Of a DNA stretch of 64,000 bases, positions 33,501 through 38,511 are shown piece after piece. The translations under genes and the position numbers were made by a program. Below the pieces are notes generated by a model that was not told the origin of the DNA, ran no database searches, and saw only the letters and a program-made list of their open reading frames with translations. The stretch's first letter is position 1. Every line of letters begins with the position of its first letter. Source of the DNA: Helicoverpa zea (lineage: Eukaryota; Arthropoda; Insecta; Lepidoptera; Noctuidae); contig NC_061475.1 in NCBI RefSeq assembly GCF_022581195.2, positions 7,812,001-7,876,000 of the forward strand, in the 5' to 3' direction.

Positions 33501-34725
33501 CTCTCCCCCCCATCCCTGAGTACTCCCCCCCCCCCAGTTTTTTTTTTGCTGCGGCTTCCCTATTTCATTAAACCACCCTTCGCCACTGGTGACCTCACAA
33601 TGACATACGTAGTATCAAGCACAATGGAATCAAATCAAAAGTCATTTATTCAAAGTAGGCTGAAAATCAGCACTTTTCGAACGTCAAAACAAAAGACAGC
33701 CCCCAAAACGCCCGCCCTTCACATATATACAAATACATAATGACATAAACACTGACCTCACAATCACATACAAAATACAAAGGGACTCAGCTAGGCAAAT
33801 TATACGACGAATATAAAATATTGGAATATAAAAATACTCCCCCAGGTTTCAGATTATTCACACGTTTTTATAATTTACATTTTTAACAATACCTTCTTGC
33901 TAAAGAGATTAACGAAACTTACTGAGTACGTACATACTTGTCACCAATATTTTAACAGTATTATTAATCTACCAACAATATTTTAACATTGTTATTTATT
34001 AATTTGATTTACTCTTAAAGCCGTGTAAATCAAATACATAAATAACATAGGTCTACTAGACTAACATTACATTTTCTTCGTTACAGATGCGTAGATGAAA
34101 TAAACCAGGGCATGGATCCTATAAATGAACGTAAAATGTTCGAGTTGCTCGTCAAAGTGACCACCGAATGTGATAATGCGCAGTACTTCTTATTGACGCC
34201 TAAGGTAAGTGTTTTAATATTTTTGCACTCGTCTATTAAAATTAGGTTGAAAAACAGCACTTTTTCACGTCAGTATTACATGAGACATCCCCAAAAACGC
34301 CCACCCTTCACCACTTCCTATGTGTTATTACTCACACGTATAAGCAACTTGCTGTGCTACGTATTAAATGTCTCGTCTGTAACTTTCAACCATAATAGTT
34401 TAATTTTATCTGGATTCTAGGGAATTTGTTTGACAAAAGAAATATTAAAAATACTTGTTTTATTTTGTTTTCATTATGTTTCTGACCGATTCGGATAATT
34501 GGCGATTCGGTTAATCGGCATTCTACTGTACTAGAATCCAAAAAAAATGCTTCTCCGTCAATTAATATATTGTTATTTATTTTCACATTTCAGCTTCTAA
34601 CAAACTTGGAGTACAATTCAAAAATAATGATCCACACAATTATGAACGGACAGAAGATAATGCGTTATAACAAATGGAATTATGACTCGTTCTTACAAAA
34701 CGCACGACAGTATAGGATGGCGTGA
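529..34725 (+). CDS. SMC5: SMC5, structural maintenance of chromosomes protein 5
   Basis: Core ATPase of the nuclear SMC5/6 complex (recombination repair, replication-fork stability). Twenty exons join in frame to 1050 residues, the normal family length: 529-599, 1384-1525, 2196-2384, 5684-5904, 6399-6645, 6866-7073, 7542-7689, 8177-8318, 8772-8977, 9577-9740, 10321-10450, 12564-12699, 13014-13220, 23769-23852, 24157-24378, 30304-30413, 30663-30780, 31147-31304, 34087-34204, 34594-34725. All introns are GT-AG. Walker A GPNGTGKST is at residues 42-50. Long charged coiled coils flank a hinge at about 440-600. The ABC signature SGGERALST is at 944-952, and the Walker B/D-loop CVDEINQGMD at 969-978. 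The stretch around WLPPLENLLRDIGKSF in exon 17 is typical of SMC5. The ATG is the first in frame and is followed by a basic N-terminus. Intron 13 contains an antisense transporter gene; intron 15 contains a young LTR element. No disabling mutation was seen. The identification is very secure; exon ends are inferred from splice consensus and frame. Confidence 0.97.
1190..1325 (-). repeat. LINE 3'-end fragment
   Basis: The plus strand reads CCCACTACTGGGCAAAGGCC followed by CTTCC and a Cys/Ser-rich tail. This is the reverse complement of the GGCCTTTGCCCAGTAGTGGG 3' end typical of lepidopteran LINEs. It lies in SMC5 intron 1, ending 59 bp before exon 2. Confidence 0.5.
1539..1712 (-). repeat. tRNA-derived SINE, 3' half
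   Basis: Reverse-oriented 3' half of the SINE family whose complete copy is at 54966-55355. It shares the CCAACATAGTTGGG-type end and the AACCAAGGGGTATTGGG segment, and carries a (GAA)n tail. It begins 13 bp after the SMC5 exon 2 donor. Confidence 0.7.
2403..2484 (+). repeat. LINE 3' tail with GAT microsatellite
   Basis: GGCCTATGTCCAGCAGTGGA, then CTGATATAGGCTGATGATGA and a run of GAT repeats: the standard 3' end of a lepidopteran non-LTR element. It starts 19 bp after the donor of SMC5 exon 3. Confidence 0.6.
2500..2690. repeat. Interspersed repeat, family also at 20700-20830, 22360-22465 and 39380-39440
   Basis: Contains CAAGGCCCGCCAGGGCTACG followed by GGATTGTTCGAA. The same pattern recurs, in both orientations, at the other three places in this window. 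No coding content recognised. Confidence 0.5.
3058..3284. mobile_element. MITE of the DD82E/Sailor-type element
   Basis: A 227-bp element flanked by TA/TA with perfect terminal inverted repeats of about 60 bp beginning TAGTTCGGCCATTCAGAGAA. Its right half matches the last ~170 bp of the coding element at 48438-51014 almost base for base. It is therefore a non-autonomous deletion derivative that the encoded transposase could plausibly mobilise. It lies in SMC5 intron 3. Confidence 0.9.
3618..3772 (+). mobile_element. Helitron-like (Lep1-type) repeat fragment
   Basis: Starts with TACTAATATTATAAAG and continues through GGCTATATTTTATCCC to a GGGATGCGGCTG end. This is the common lepidopteran non-autonomous Helitron-like family; the CTAG terminus is missing here. 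Confidence 0.5.
3947..4741 (+). mobile_element. Element with 17-bp inverted ends and broken zinc-motif gene
   Basis: Perfect 17-bp inverted ends TAAAGTTTGCTTTTGTA bound 795 bp. Inside, plus-strand fragments read MSFKNCKNPVDPFCYICGEF (ATG at 4148) and, in another frame, GCRTSLKVHMLHAHLDNF with EEQGKRFHQAVVNFEKRYQG near the end (about 4327-4490). From general knowledge of insect genomes these resemble two parts of one multicopy uncharacterised protein family with an N-terminal FCYxCG motif. The middle appears deleted and the join is frameshifted and stopped, so it is a relic. No target duplication could be defined. Located in SMC5 intron 3. Confidence 0.55.
4905..5083 (+). mobile_element. Helitron-like (Lep1-type) repeat
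   Basis: Runs from CTATAATATAAAAATGAATC to the characteristic end GAAGCCGCGGGCAAAAGCTAG. The CTAG terminus followed by T fits Helitron 3' ends. Located in SMC5 intron 3. Confidence 0.6.
5084..5683. other. SMC5 intron 3, 3' part
   Basis: AT-rich intron sequence before exon 4. No repeat or coding region was recognised. Confidence 0.4.
6715..6820 (+). repeat. Interspersed repeat, family also at 33640-33720, 34236-34320, 21015-21090
   Basis: Shared core TTCAAAGTAGGCTGAAAATC followed by AGCACTTTTTGAA and CGCCCGCCCTTCACCAC. Four copies in the window in both orientations. It occupies half of the short SMC5 intron 5. Confidence 0.55.
7185..7388. mobile_element. Foldback MITE flanked by TTAA
   Basis: A 204-bp element whose ends GGTAAGCGTC(T/C)ACAGGCC are inverted, with internal CGCATCGCA.GTATCGGACG blocks repeated next to each end. 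TTAA occurs one base before the left end and directly after the right end. Located in SMC5 intron 6. Confidence 0.65.
7724..7872 (-). mobile_element. Helitron-like repeat, truncated
   Basis: Reverse copy starting CTAGCTTCCGCCCGCGGGTT and breaking off after GCGTGAAAGAATAACAAACAT. It begins 34 bp after the SMC5 exon 7 donor. Confidence 0.6.
7959..8133. mobile_element. MITE with AACACGCTT inverted ends
   Basis: A 175-bp element bounded by AACACGCTT and AAGCGTGTT, carrying the block CCACTTCCCGGTCTTCGATT. Other copies are at 18543-18683 and 61708-61848, with a partial one at 10078-10150. It ends 43 bp before SMC5 exon 8. Confidence 0.7.
8360..8719 (+). repeat. tRNA-derived SINE, 5'-truncated
   Basis: Begins in the box B region (GGTTTCGATTCCAGG) and runs to AAAAAGGCTCGGAGGATGAT. 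Same family as 54966-55355. It fills most of SMC5 intron 8. Confidence 0.75.
9285..9545 (+). repeat. Interspersed repeat with GGCCGATTTCGGCCACGGCG core
   Basis: Core followed by GCCAGCTGCGCAGGACATAT and TATAGTGCACGAGCATTTGC. Related copies at 19222-19372 (reverse), 44627-44830 and 59118-59206. Likely a SINE or LINE tail; no open frame of note. Confidence 0.55.
9784..9882. repeat. Short foldback hairpin
   Basis: Two near-perfect inverted arms built around ACGCTAAAGAAAGCGTGGAG separated by about 40 bp. The arms would form a stable stem. Located in SMC5 intron 10, 44 bp after the exon 10 donor. Confidence 0.7.
10078..10150 (-). repeat. Partial AACACGCTT-family MITE
   Basis: Shares TGTCATCAGAATTCAGAGCG and the reverse of the CCCGGTCTTCGATTA block with the copies at 7959-8133 and 18543-18683; both ends are lost. 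Confidence 0.45.
10480..12059 (-). mobile_element. Helitron-like repeat interrupted by a hAT element
   Basis: The left part (10480-10630) runs from CTAGCTTCCGCTCGCGGC to the AATAACAAACATACATCC stretch. The right part (12009-12059) continues with ATACATCCATACATTCTCAC and TAATAGGAATATTAGTAGGA. The two parts are separated exactly by the hAT insertion at 10631-12008. Confidence 0.7.
10631..12008. mobile_element. hAT-type non-autonomous element
   Basis: Termini CAGGGGCGTAGCT and, inverted, CAGTGGCGTAGCT, flanked by a perfect 8-bp target duplication ATACATCC (10623-10630 and 12009-12016). These are hAT hallmarks. No transposase is recognisable in 1378 bp. It carries a copy of the repeat ending GAGTCCGACTCGCACTTGGC (11379-11585). 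A segment at 11640-11800 is shared with the hAT at 46845-53373 (about 52927-53080). Sits in SMC5 intron 11. Confidence 0.88.
12278..12467 (+). mobile_element. Helitron-like repeat, complete-looking
   Basis: Starts CCGTACTTATATTATAAATG and ends CGAAGCCGCGGGCGGAAGCTAG next to T. In SMC5 intron 11, ending 96 bp before exon 12. Confidence 0.65.
12880..12973 (+). repeat. Helitron-like 3' fragment
   Basis: Carries ACACAGGCTATATTTTATCC and GGGTGAAACCGCGTTATAAC followed by GGCTAG. It ends 40 bp before SMC5 exon 13. Confidence 0.5.
13281..13530 (-). mobile_element. Helitron-like repeat, left member of an inverted pair
   Basis: Reverse copy starting CTAGCTTTTACCCGCGACTT, 60 bp after the SMC5 exon 13 donor. 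It contains GACTTCCGGCAGATTTTTGG and ends near CTTTCACATTTATAGTCTAG. It is the reverse complement, with divergence, of 23479-23721. Confidence 0.7.
13695..13700 (-). terminator. Candidate transporter poly(A) signal
   Basis: AATAAA on the minus strand, about 94 nt after the transporter stop codon. Confidence 0.45.
13794..18745 (-). CDS. MFS sugar (trehalose-type) transporter, antisense in SMC5 intron 13
   Basis: Twelve-helix plasma-membrane carrier of the sugar porter family, resembling insect facilitated trehalose transporters (Tret1-like). Substrate is inferred. Three exons join in frame to 479 residues, normal for the family: 18719-18745 (ATG and eight further codons, MNIPPLARQ), 15424-15559, 13794-15070. 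The donor after exon 1 is GTATGT and both acceptors are good. The first reading across the joins is ARQFLVAGSTHLAALTAGG and then WIGSVHGLAGIPSFLMPF, a familiar sugar-porter N-terminus. Family motifs: GRK in the loop after TM2, PESPSWLAYKGR after TM6, and a degenerate PETKG site reading PDTSNKTLQEIEEYY at the C-terminus. Intron 1 (15560-18718) has been invaded by a SINE, a foldback DNA element and a Tc1 copy. The whole gene lies inside SMC5 intron 13 on the opposite strand, so it needs its own promoter, probably upstream of 18745. An uninterrupted frame suggests it is functional. Confidence 0.88.
16373..17926 (+). mobile_element. Tc1/mariner-superfamily transposon, inactive
   Basis: Terminal inverted repeats beginning CAGCCTTGGCCAAAAGTATT (29 bp or so) flanked by TA (16371-16372 and 17927-17928). 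1554 bp long. It carries a decayed Tc1-type DD34E transposase (see next entry). Sits in transporter intron 1 and SMC5 intron 13. Confidence 0.92.
16663..17809 (+). pseudogene. Tc1-family transposase, broken
   Basis: Would have cut and pasted the host element. An ATG at 16663 (MPKRNELSLE) runs into two stops, TAA TGA. The frame continues from 16699 as a helix-turn-helix region (GKSQVEISKTVKYSRRSVHY) to the first catalytic Asp in VVWSDESNFE. A GT-AG interval at 17140-17252 (113 bp) interrupts the frame exactly at a codon border, and coding resumes with IFGTPGVTFVRRRVGEEF. A frameshift near 17480 precedes the last part (LQQNNAPCHKSARTMTWF to the end at 17809). The second Asp is Asn (QQNNAPCH, expected QQDNAPCH), and the final Glu is Lys (LNPIKHLWG, expected LNPIEHLWG). 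Stops, frameshift and two lost catalytic residues make it dead. Confidence 0.9.
18543..18683. mobile_element. MITE with AACACGCTT inverted ends
   Basis: A 141-bp copy of the 7959-8133 family in the opposite orientation, with both AACACGCTT and AAGCGTGTT ends present. It ends 35 bp downstream (in transporter orientation) of transporter exon 1. Confidence 0.7.
18746..19221. other. Putative transporter upstream region
   Basis: AT-rich sequence 5' of the transporter start codon. It should hold its promoter, but no clear TATA or initiator element could be chosen. No coding region or recognised repeat. Confidence 0.3.
19222..19372 (-). repeat. Interspersed repeat (9285-9545 family), reverse copy
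   Basis: Contains GGATTGCCGTCCCATCGGCC and GCGCAAATGCTCGTGCACTA, the reverse complement of words in the 9285-9545 copy. Confidence 0.55.
20330..20640 (+). pseudogene. LINE reverse-transcriptase C-terminal remnant
   Basis: Broken frames read MQEKRLR (stop) followed by RRPSEYIGNVMYSI, GQRRRGRPKLWWSSV and LEEEDVLDRAKWKKKIW. This is the usual C-terminal tail of insect LINE polyproteins. At least one stop and two frameshifts. No start, RT core or endonuclease present. Confidence 0.65.
21140..21430 (-). pseudogene. R1-clade LINE C-terminal zinc-motif fragment
   Basis: The minus strand reads SSGDTMEHTVQVCPAWEGYR, followed by a VVQAMVRSEKEWEAV stretch. This is the C-terminal CCHC-like region of R1-clade LINEs (typically DTAEHTL..CPAW). 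Only this end is present and the first cysteines are degraded. Confidence 0.65.
22083..22644. other. SMC5 intron 13 filler
   Basis: AT-rich; includes a degraded copy of the 2500-2690 repeat at 22360-22465 (TAGGACTTTTATGTACGAAC). Nothing else recognised. Confidence 0.4.
22645..22812 (-). repeat. LINE 3' end, reverse copy
   Basis: TCATCATCATCATCATCATC followed by AGGACGTCCACTGCTGAACA, CTGTTGGAAGCGACCTGCAT and CACCTCGTTGGTGGACGTCC. Reversed, this encodes the GRPPTRW.DDL...R tail of a LINE RT followed by its GATGAT tail. A plus-strand copy of the same tail is at 39660-39810. Confidence 0.65.
22813..23478. other. SMC5 intron 13, unassigned
   Basis: AT-rich with no recognised gene or repeat. Confidence 0.35.
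23479..23721 (+). mobile_element. Helitron-like repeat, right member of an inverted pair
   Basis: Starts AACTAATATTTAAATGTGAA and ends GAAGTTGCGGGCAAAAGCTAG, 47 bp before SMC5 exon 14. Inverted relative to 13281-13530. Confidence 0.7.
24398..24597 (-). mobile_element. Helitron-like repeat
   Basis: Reverse copy starting CTAGCTTCTGCCCGCGGTTT, 19 bp after the SMC5 exon 15 donor, and ending TTTATAATATTAGTGTATA. Confidence 0.65.
24605..24739 (+). repeat. SINE 3' end
   Basis: GTAACTGGGTTGAGGAGATC through GGAAGCCGACCCCAACATAG to a GATGATGATGAT tail. 3' third of the 54966-55355 family. Confidence 0.65.
25132..26296 (-). repeat. Left LTR (3' LTR)
   Basis: Contains an 81-bp tandem array (from 25289, repeats at 25370, 25451, 25532) and a poly-T run. 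Practically identical to 29120-30283. Confidence 0.92.
25289..25590. repeat. 81-bp tandem array in the left LTR
   Basis: Units begin CGAACAGAC at 25289, 25370, 25451 and 25532, each with a short palindrome (for example GACTGTACAGTC or CCCTAGACTAGGG) followed by a GTACAGCGGCGTAAGCCACC block. An identical array is in the right LTR at 29277-29578. Confidence 0.85.
26597..26856. repeat. 51-bp tandem repeat in the LTR element interior
   Basis: Four units starting GAGTCAACATAGACATCCAA at 26643, 26694, 26745 and 26796, plus a partial unit. Each unit is two related halves sharing GTCAACATAGACA. Because 51 is a multiple of three, every frame stays open across the array. That gives long repetitive open frames that are unlikely to be genes. 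Confidence 0.9.
26857..28283. other. LTR element interior without recognised coding
   Basis: Between the tandem array and the gag-protease remnant, where pol should be. No RT, RNase H or integrase motif was seen in any frame. Sequence appears unrelated filler or heavily diverged. Confidence 0.5.
28284..29173 (-). pseudogene. gag-protease of the LTR element, broken
   Basis: Would form the retrotransposon particle. The ATG (29173, MGTPNPDGVPLGADPDP) lies inside the right LTR and the frame runs across the LTR border. It is open for 93 codons, to 28892. The frame is then lost, and coding resumes in another frame with a gag core (KGSASVWLSQVSYAGMTWPD). A zinc knuckle YYRCGEAGHAAPRCPK follows, in which the expected first Cys is Tyr. 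An aspartic-protease start, CYDSGAECSLI, comes next. The junction looks like a deletion of part of gag plus a frame change. No polymerase follows. The sequence is insect Ty3/gypsy-like; exact clade not assigned. Confidence 0.8.
29120..30283 (-). repeat. Right LTR (5' LTR)
   Basis: Matches 25132-26296. It includes the gag start codon 54 bp from its inner end. Its outer end lies 20 bp before SMC5 exon 16. Confidence 0.92.
31475..33588. mobile_element. hAT-type non-autonomous element
   Basis: Ends CAGTGGCGAGGCGTCC and (inverted) CAGTGGCGAAGGGTGG, flanked by a perfect 8-bp duplication GTGACCTC (31467-31474 and 33589-33596). 2114 bp in SMC5 intron 18. It contains a GC-rich stretch with a TGACGTCA site (31700-31900) and a large foldback (32250-32978). 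No transposase recognised. Confidence 0.88.
32250..32978. repeat. Foldback with ~72-bp inverted arms and nested hairpin
   Basis: The left arm (32250-32321) begins GAGTGCTTAGTGCGAGTTTT. The right arm (32908-32978) is its reverse complement, sharing for example GCGCGTATACTAAGATTTGT. Just inside the left arm, a second hairpin with arms GTATGGAACAAAAACAG interrupts the symmetry. CAGTGTTGCCAAC then resumes and pairs with GTTGGCAACACTG beside the right arm. Confidence 0.8.
33597..34086. other. SMC5 intron 18, 3' part
   Basis: Contains the interspersed repeat core TTCAAAGTAGGCTGAAAATC at 33640-33720 and otherwise AT-rich sequence. No gene seen. Confidence 0.4.
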
Positions 34726-34766
34726 CACGTGTGTTTGTTTATGTCTGACACTTGCGCAAATATTAG

Positions 34767-35125
34767 AAATTTAAATAAAACTATTTTTACAGATTTTATC
34801 GCGGTTATATTAATATTATTTAATCTCGATGTTTCGGGATCTTTACAACATCCATAGTCACTGGCAGGGATTGTTACAGCCTTTGTATCGTCCCACTGCT
34901 GGGCTGCGGCCTCCTCTCTCACGGAGAAGGATTGAGCGTTAATCACCACGCTTGCTCAATGCGGGTTATTGGTGAACAGTCTTTATAGTCCAGGTTTCCT
35001 CAAGATGTTTTCCTTCACCTTATTATCAGCCATTGGTGTCTCTGTATCTAACTGGCAGGGATTTACTAATATTAATATAACCGCGATAAAATACGAAAAA
35101 GTAGTTTTATTTAAACGTATGATTG
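34767..35125. repeat. Inverted repeat block in the SMC5 3' flank
   Basis: TAATATTAATATAACCGCGA-type words occur reversed at 34767-34818 and forward at 35065-35125. They flank a repeat reading TCGTCCCACTGCTGGGCTGC, CTCACGGAGAAGGATTGAGC and TCAAGATGTTTTCCTTCACC, which is common in lepidopteran genomes. A relative of the outer block is at 12469-12520. Confidence 0.5.
34774..34779 (+). terminator. Candidate SMC5 poly(A) signal
   Basis: AATAAA lies 49 nt after the SMC5 stop. It falls in a repeat-derived stretch (34767-34818), so a later AATAAA near 35248 is an alternative. Confidence 0.35.
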
Positions 35126-35249
35126 TTTGTTTGTTGTATAGACATTTTTTAATGTTAAACTTGTACTTATGTCGTTTTGAGTTACGCGATTTTGTGTCAA
35201 AATGTTTTTTTGTAGTCAGGAGTAAGCATGTATAAACTTGGCAAAAAAT

Positions 35250-36890
35250 AAAGTTTTCTTCGTGAAGTTTTAATTTATAATTTGAAATGAGATCTATTTT
35301 GTAATATTGTGGCTTTCAAAATATTGTGCTAGTGAAAGCTTTTAATATTAATCAATGCAACTGGAGCAAATTTCTTTTAAATTTTGCCAAGTGTATTCAT
35401 GCGTACAAGGATCCGGATAAATCCGAAATCGCGTAATATCAAGACGATAATTAATTAATGTTAAAATCTGAAACCACCAAAATAATAGTACAAAGTAGTC
35501 AATAGTTTTTTATAATCAATACAATACTACAGTATACATAGGTACTTCCTATTAACATAACATAGCATTTTTTAAAGATAAAATAGTAAATAATAGTGAA
35601 CACGTCCTTATCTTGCATCTGAAAGAAATGTAGGTTATTTTTCCATGTTTTTAATATGTGAAAACTCAGTTTTCATGAAATACGAATAATTTTAATTGAT
35701 ATTTGTGTCATAATTCTTGTATATGTGGTGCCTAACTTCATGGCGTATTGTAACATTGCGTAGGTCTATGGTAATAAACCATTTTGAGGTCATACTCTGA
35801 AGTTAGTCGCAAGCCGCCAAGAAGTTTGGCGTGATCTGTACTTTTTTAAATGTCGTCTAAATGTCTTTTATACGTGTGTCTTAATTTTAAATTAATGTAT
35901 ATGTTCGGGGATGTGCGTTGTTTGTTGATGTTGAATGAGATGAGAAACTCGCGATTATCGTTAACTTTGTTTATTTACGAAAATCGTTACAAAAATGTTA
36001 GTTGAATGCACGCCCGTGTACGATGACGACCGAAAATGCACTAAAAGCTAAAAATTGTGGGCCGAGGCTCACGTGTTTGCGTAAAGGTGTTCGGTTACTC
36101 CGAACAGTATATTAATGTTATGTATTAATACATTTAATGTATGATCAAAGAAAATGTACGACGTGATAATCAAGCTGTGTTGAGGATTTCTTTATGTGTT
36201 AAACTAAGCCCAAGTTCACCGACAATTTATTCGTCAGTTTTCATAAAACAACTGTTTATATGAATTTTCAAGTTAAGAGGCTGACACCACCCAAAACAAA
36301 ATACGTACGAAAGAGAACCCTGATGACGGGACGTTCGTAACATAGTATAAATTAATAGCTTAAAAATGAGTTGAAATAAAAATCAACCAAGTTCTGTATT
36401 TACATATGGACTCGTTAATGTTAAAAATTTTATCAATGTACGTTGATAAGTATTACAGATATTTTTGTTGGAAGATCATTTTAAGAGGTAAGTTTACATT
36501 TCTTTGTATCGAGAACCTGTTTTGAAATAACAGGGTTCTCAGAATTATGTTCAAGAATAATATACATTTTTTTCGCAGTCAAAAACTGTATAGATTTTGA
36601 CAAAAAATTGTTTGAAACAATAAAATTTTATGAAAAACTGACGTTTATTTATTTTGTGGGTGAAATTGGGCGTTGTAATGTTAGTGTATAGTTATTTTTG
36701 TATCTGATTGTCTATTTGTATGTCACAATGGAAATATATTATAGGAATTCTGTATGTTTTGTGTTTGAGATTTTAATAGGTACTAAGGGCTTTTACATAT
36801 TACGCCGCAGTGATATTATTTTGCCTTTATCAACCAAACTCGTACATTCTGATGGAAATTGCGTCAATGCGTAGTGTGTAAGGACTAGAT
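35250..36890. other. Intergenic or extended 3' UTR
   Basis: AT-rich; short open frames only. I see no gene, RNA gene or recognised repeat. Confidence 0.4.
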
Positions 36891-36922
36891 TCCACCAAAG
36901 CGGACCAGATTTGTTTAAATAA

Positions 36923-37334
36923 AGGTCTCTGCACGGCGCGGGCGCGGCGCGGCGGCATCGGTCACACTGCGGGCGCGATCCCGTCCCGCCTGTATTCGTG
37001 TGTTGTATGCGTGACTTGTACTCCCGCTCGGCGCGGGAGCGGCAGGATCTTACGCGTATAATGAAATGGACCGGCCCTCGAATACAGCGGCGCGGGAGCG
37101 GCGCGGCGGCGGGCAACGAGCGCTGCGCTCCAGTCACGCGGTGACCGCCCGCGCCGCCGCCGCTGCCGCCCCGCTGCCCGCAAAATTCGAGGCAGAGGCC
37201 TGACAGTTACCGTCGCGTCGAGCGGGACGGCTCTGTGTGGGGTGTTCCCTAATATCTAGTACATCACAACTGCTCAGTGTCGCGTCGCCGTCCCGTCCCG
37301 CCGCGCCGCACCCGCGCCGTGCAGAGACTTTTAC
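36923..37334. mobile_element. GC-rich inverted-repeat element
   Basis: Ends GTCTCTGCACGGCGCGGG and, inverted, GTCTCTGCACGGCGCGGGTG, about 33 bp each. They bound 412 bp of very GC-rich DNA in an AT-rich setting. An outer weaker inverted pair (CCACCAAAGCGGA near 36892 and TCTGCTTTGGTGG near 37520) surrounds it. Likely a MITE. Open frames inside are a by-product of GC content. Confidence 0.65.
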
Positions 37335-37335
37335 C

Positions 37336-38511
37336 AATCCTACTAATATTATAAATGTGAAAAATCGTGAGAATGTATGATGTATGTTTGTTATTCTTTA
37401 ACACACGAAGCTAGCTGGTAGAATATTTACCTATACCAATAAGTTATCTGCTCAAAAAAAGCTACTGATCAGACCGAGATGATAACTTAGTTCTATCGAT
37501 TGTTCAAAAATTTTTTCGCTCTGCTTTGGTGGAGTCTCGGCCTAGACTAGTGAGTGTAAATGCCGTTGCGTTTATTTACGTAGAATAAAAATCCATTTTT
37601 ACTCAAATCATAATTCGTGATACACAGTGGAAAATTAAATGCAGGCATTTAAATAATAAGTCACTTTTATACGATAATTAAGTTTTTTATTCAGTATCCA
37701 AATACATTGCGTATTTCAGTGATAATATTATCGTAATAATAAATAATTATTTTTTAATAATAAGCTGTTTTATTTTGAAGCTCTGTGTGTTAATGGCGTT
37801 AGAAGTACAAAAAATACAAATCTATCACAACCTAAATACAATTTATATTAGAGCAATAATACCTGTTCGTTATTTATCTGTAAAAAAAATATAAATGACA
37901 TGTGTTATTAATTAAATTCGGGAATGTATAGAAAACAAAACAGTCGCCAATTTTACCCGATAGTTACATCAACTCGACTTTCAAAACACATCATTCACTT
38001 TTCATTAGAATAAACGATTGAATTTTCTTTAACGCATACTTGTATAACTAGCATTTCACTACGTTTCTAAATAAGGCATTTTATGGTATGAGTATATAAG
38101 ATGCGTTCCGAGGGATTCACTTCCCGCAATCGGGTAAAAAATAACTTACATCCTTCCTCAAAATACCAACTTTTATTTACAGTAGTTTTGTCGTGAGTTA
38201 GTAATATAGAGTACCCGCAAACTACAGACTTTTAGTCGGCCGACAGTTTGTTCGGGCTCATAAATCAGTATGGAAATGAATGGAAGTACGCACATAACAA
38301 CGATCAGGTATTTAGCCGATATCAGATCGACTTCAAACTTATATGGAATTCATAATTTTCATTAAAAAAAAAATCCAATCATCGGGCCAACTGTGGACCT
38401 GCAGTTTAATCTGCAGAGTGTGGGTACTGATACTCTCGCATTTATAATATTAGTAAGGATAAGCTCTCAAGATTCCTTCCAGAATTTTCTCCCGAACAAA
38501 ATTCAATTCTA
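37336..38511. other. ARMC6 3' flank
   Basis: Begins with a Helitron-like start (CCTACTAATATTATAAATGT at 37340) and is otherwise AT-rich. The ARMC6 3' UTR should end here. A minus-strand AATAAA near 38171-38176 is one candidate poly(A) signal. Confidence 0.4.

Noticed and set aside
36793..37337. Overlapping Arg/Ala-rich open frames
   Set aside because: Caused by the GC-rich inverted-repeat element; open in several frames with no conserved features.
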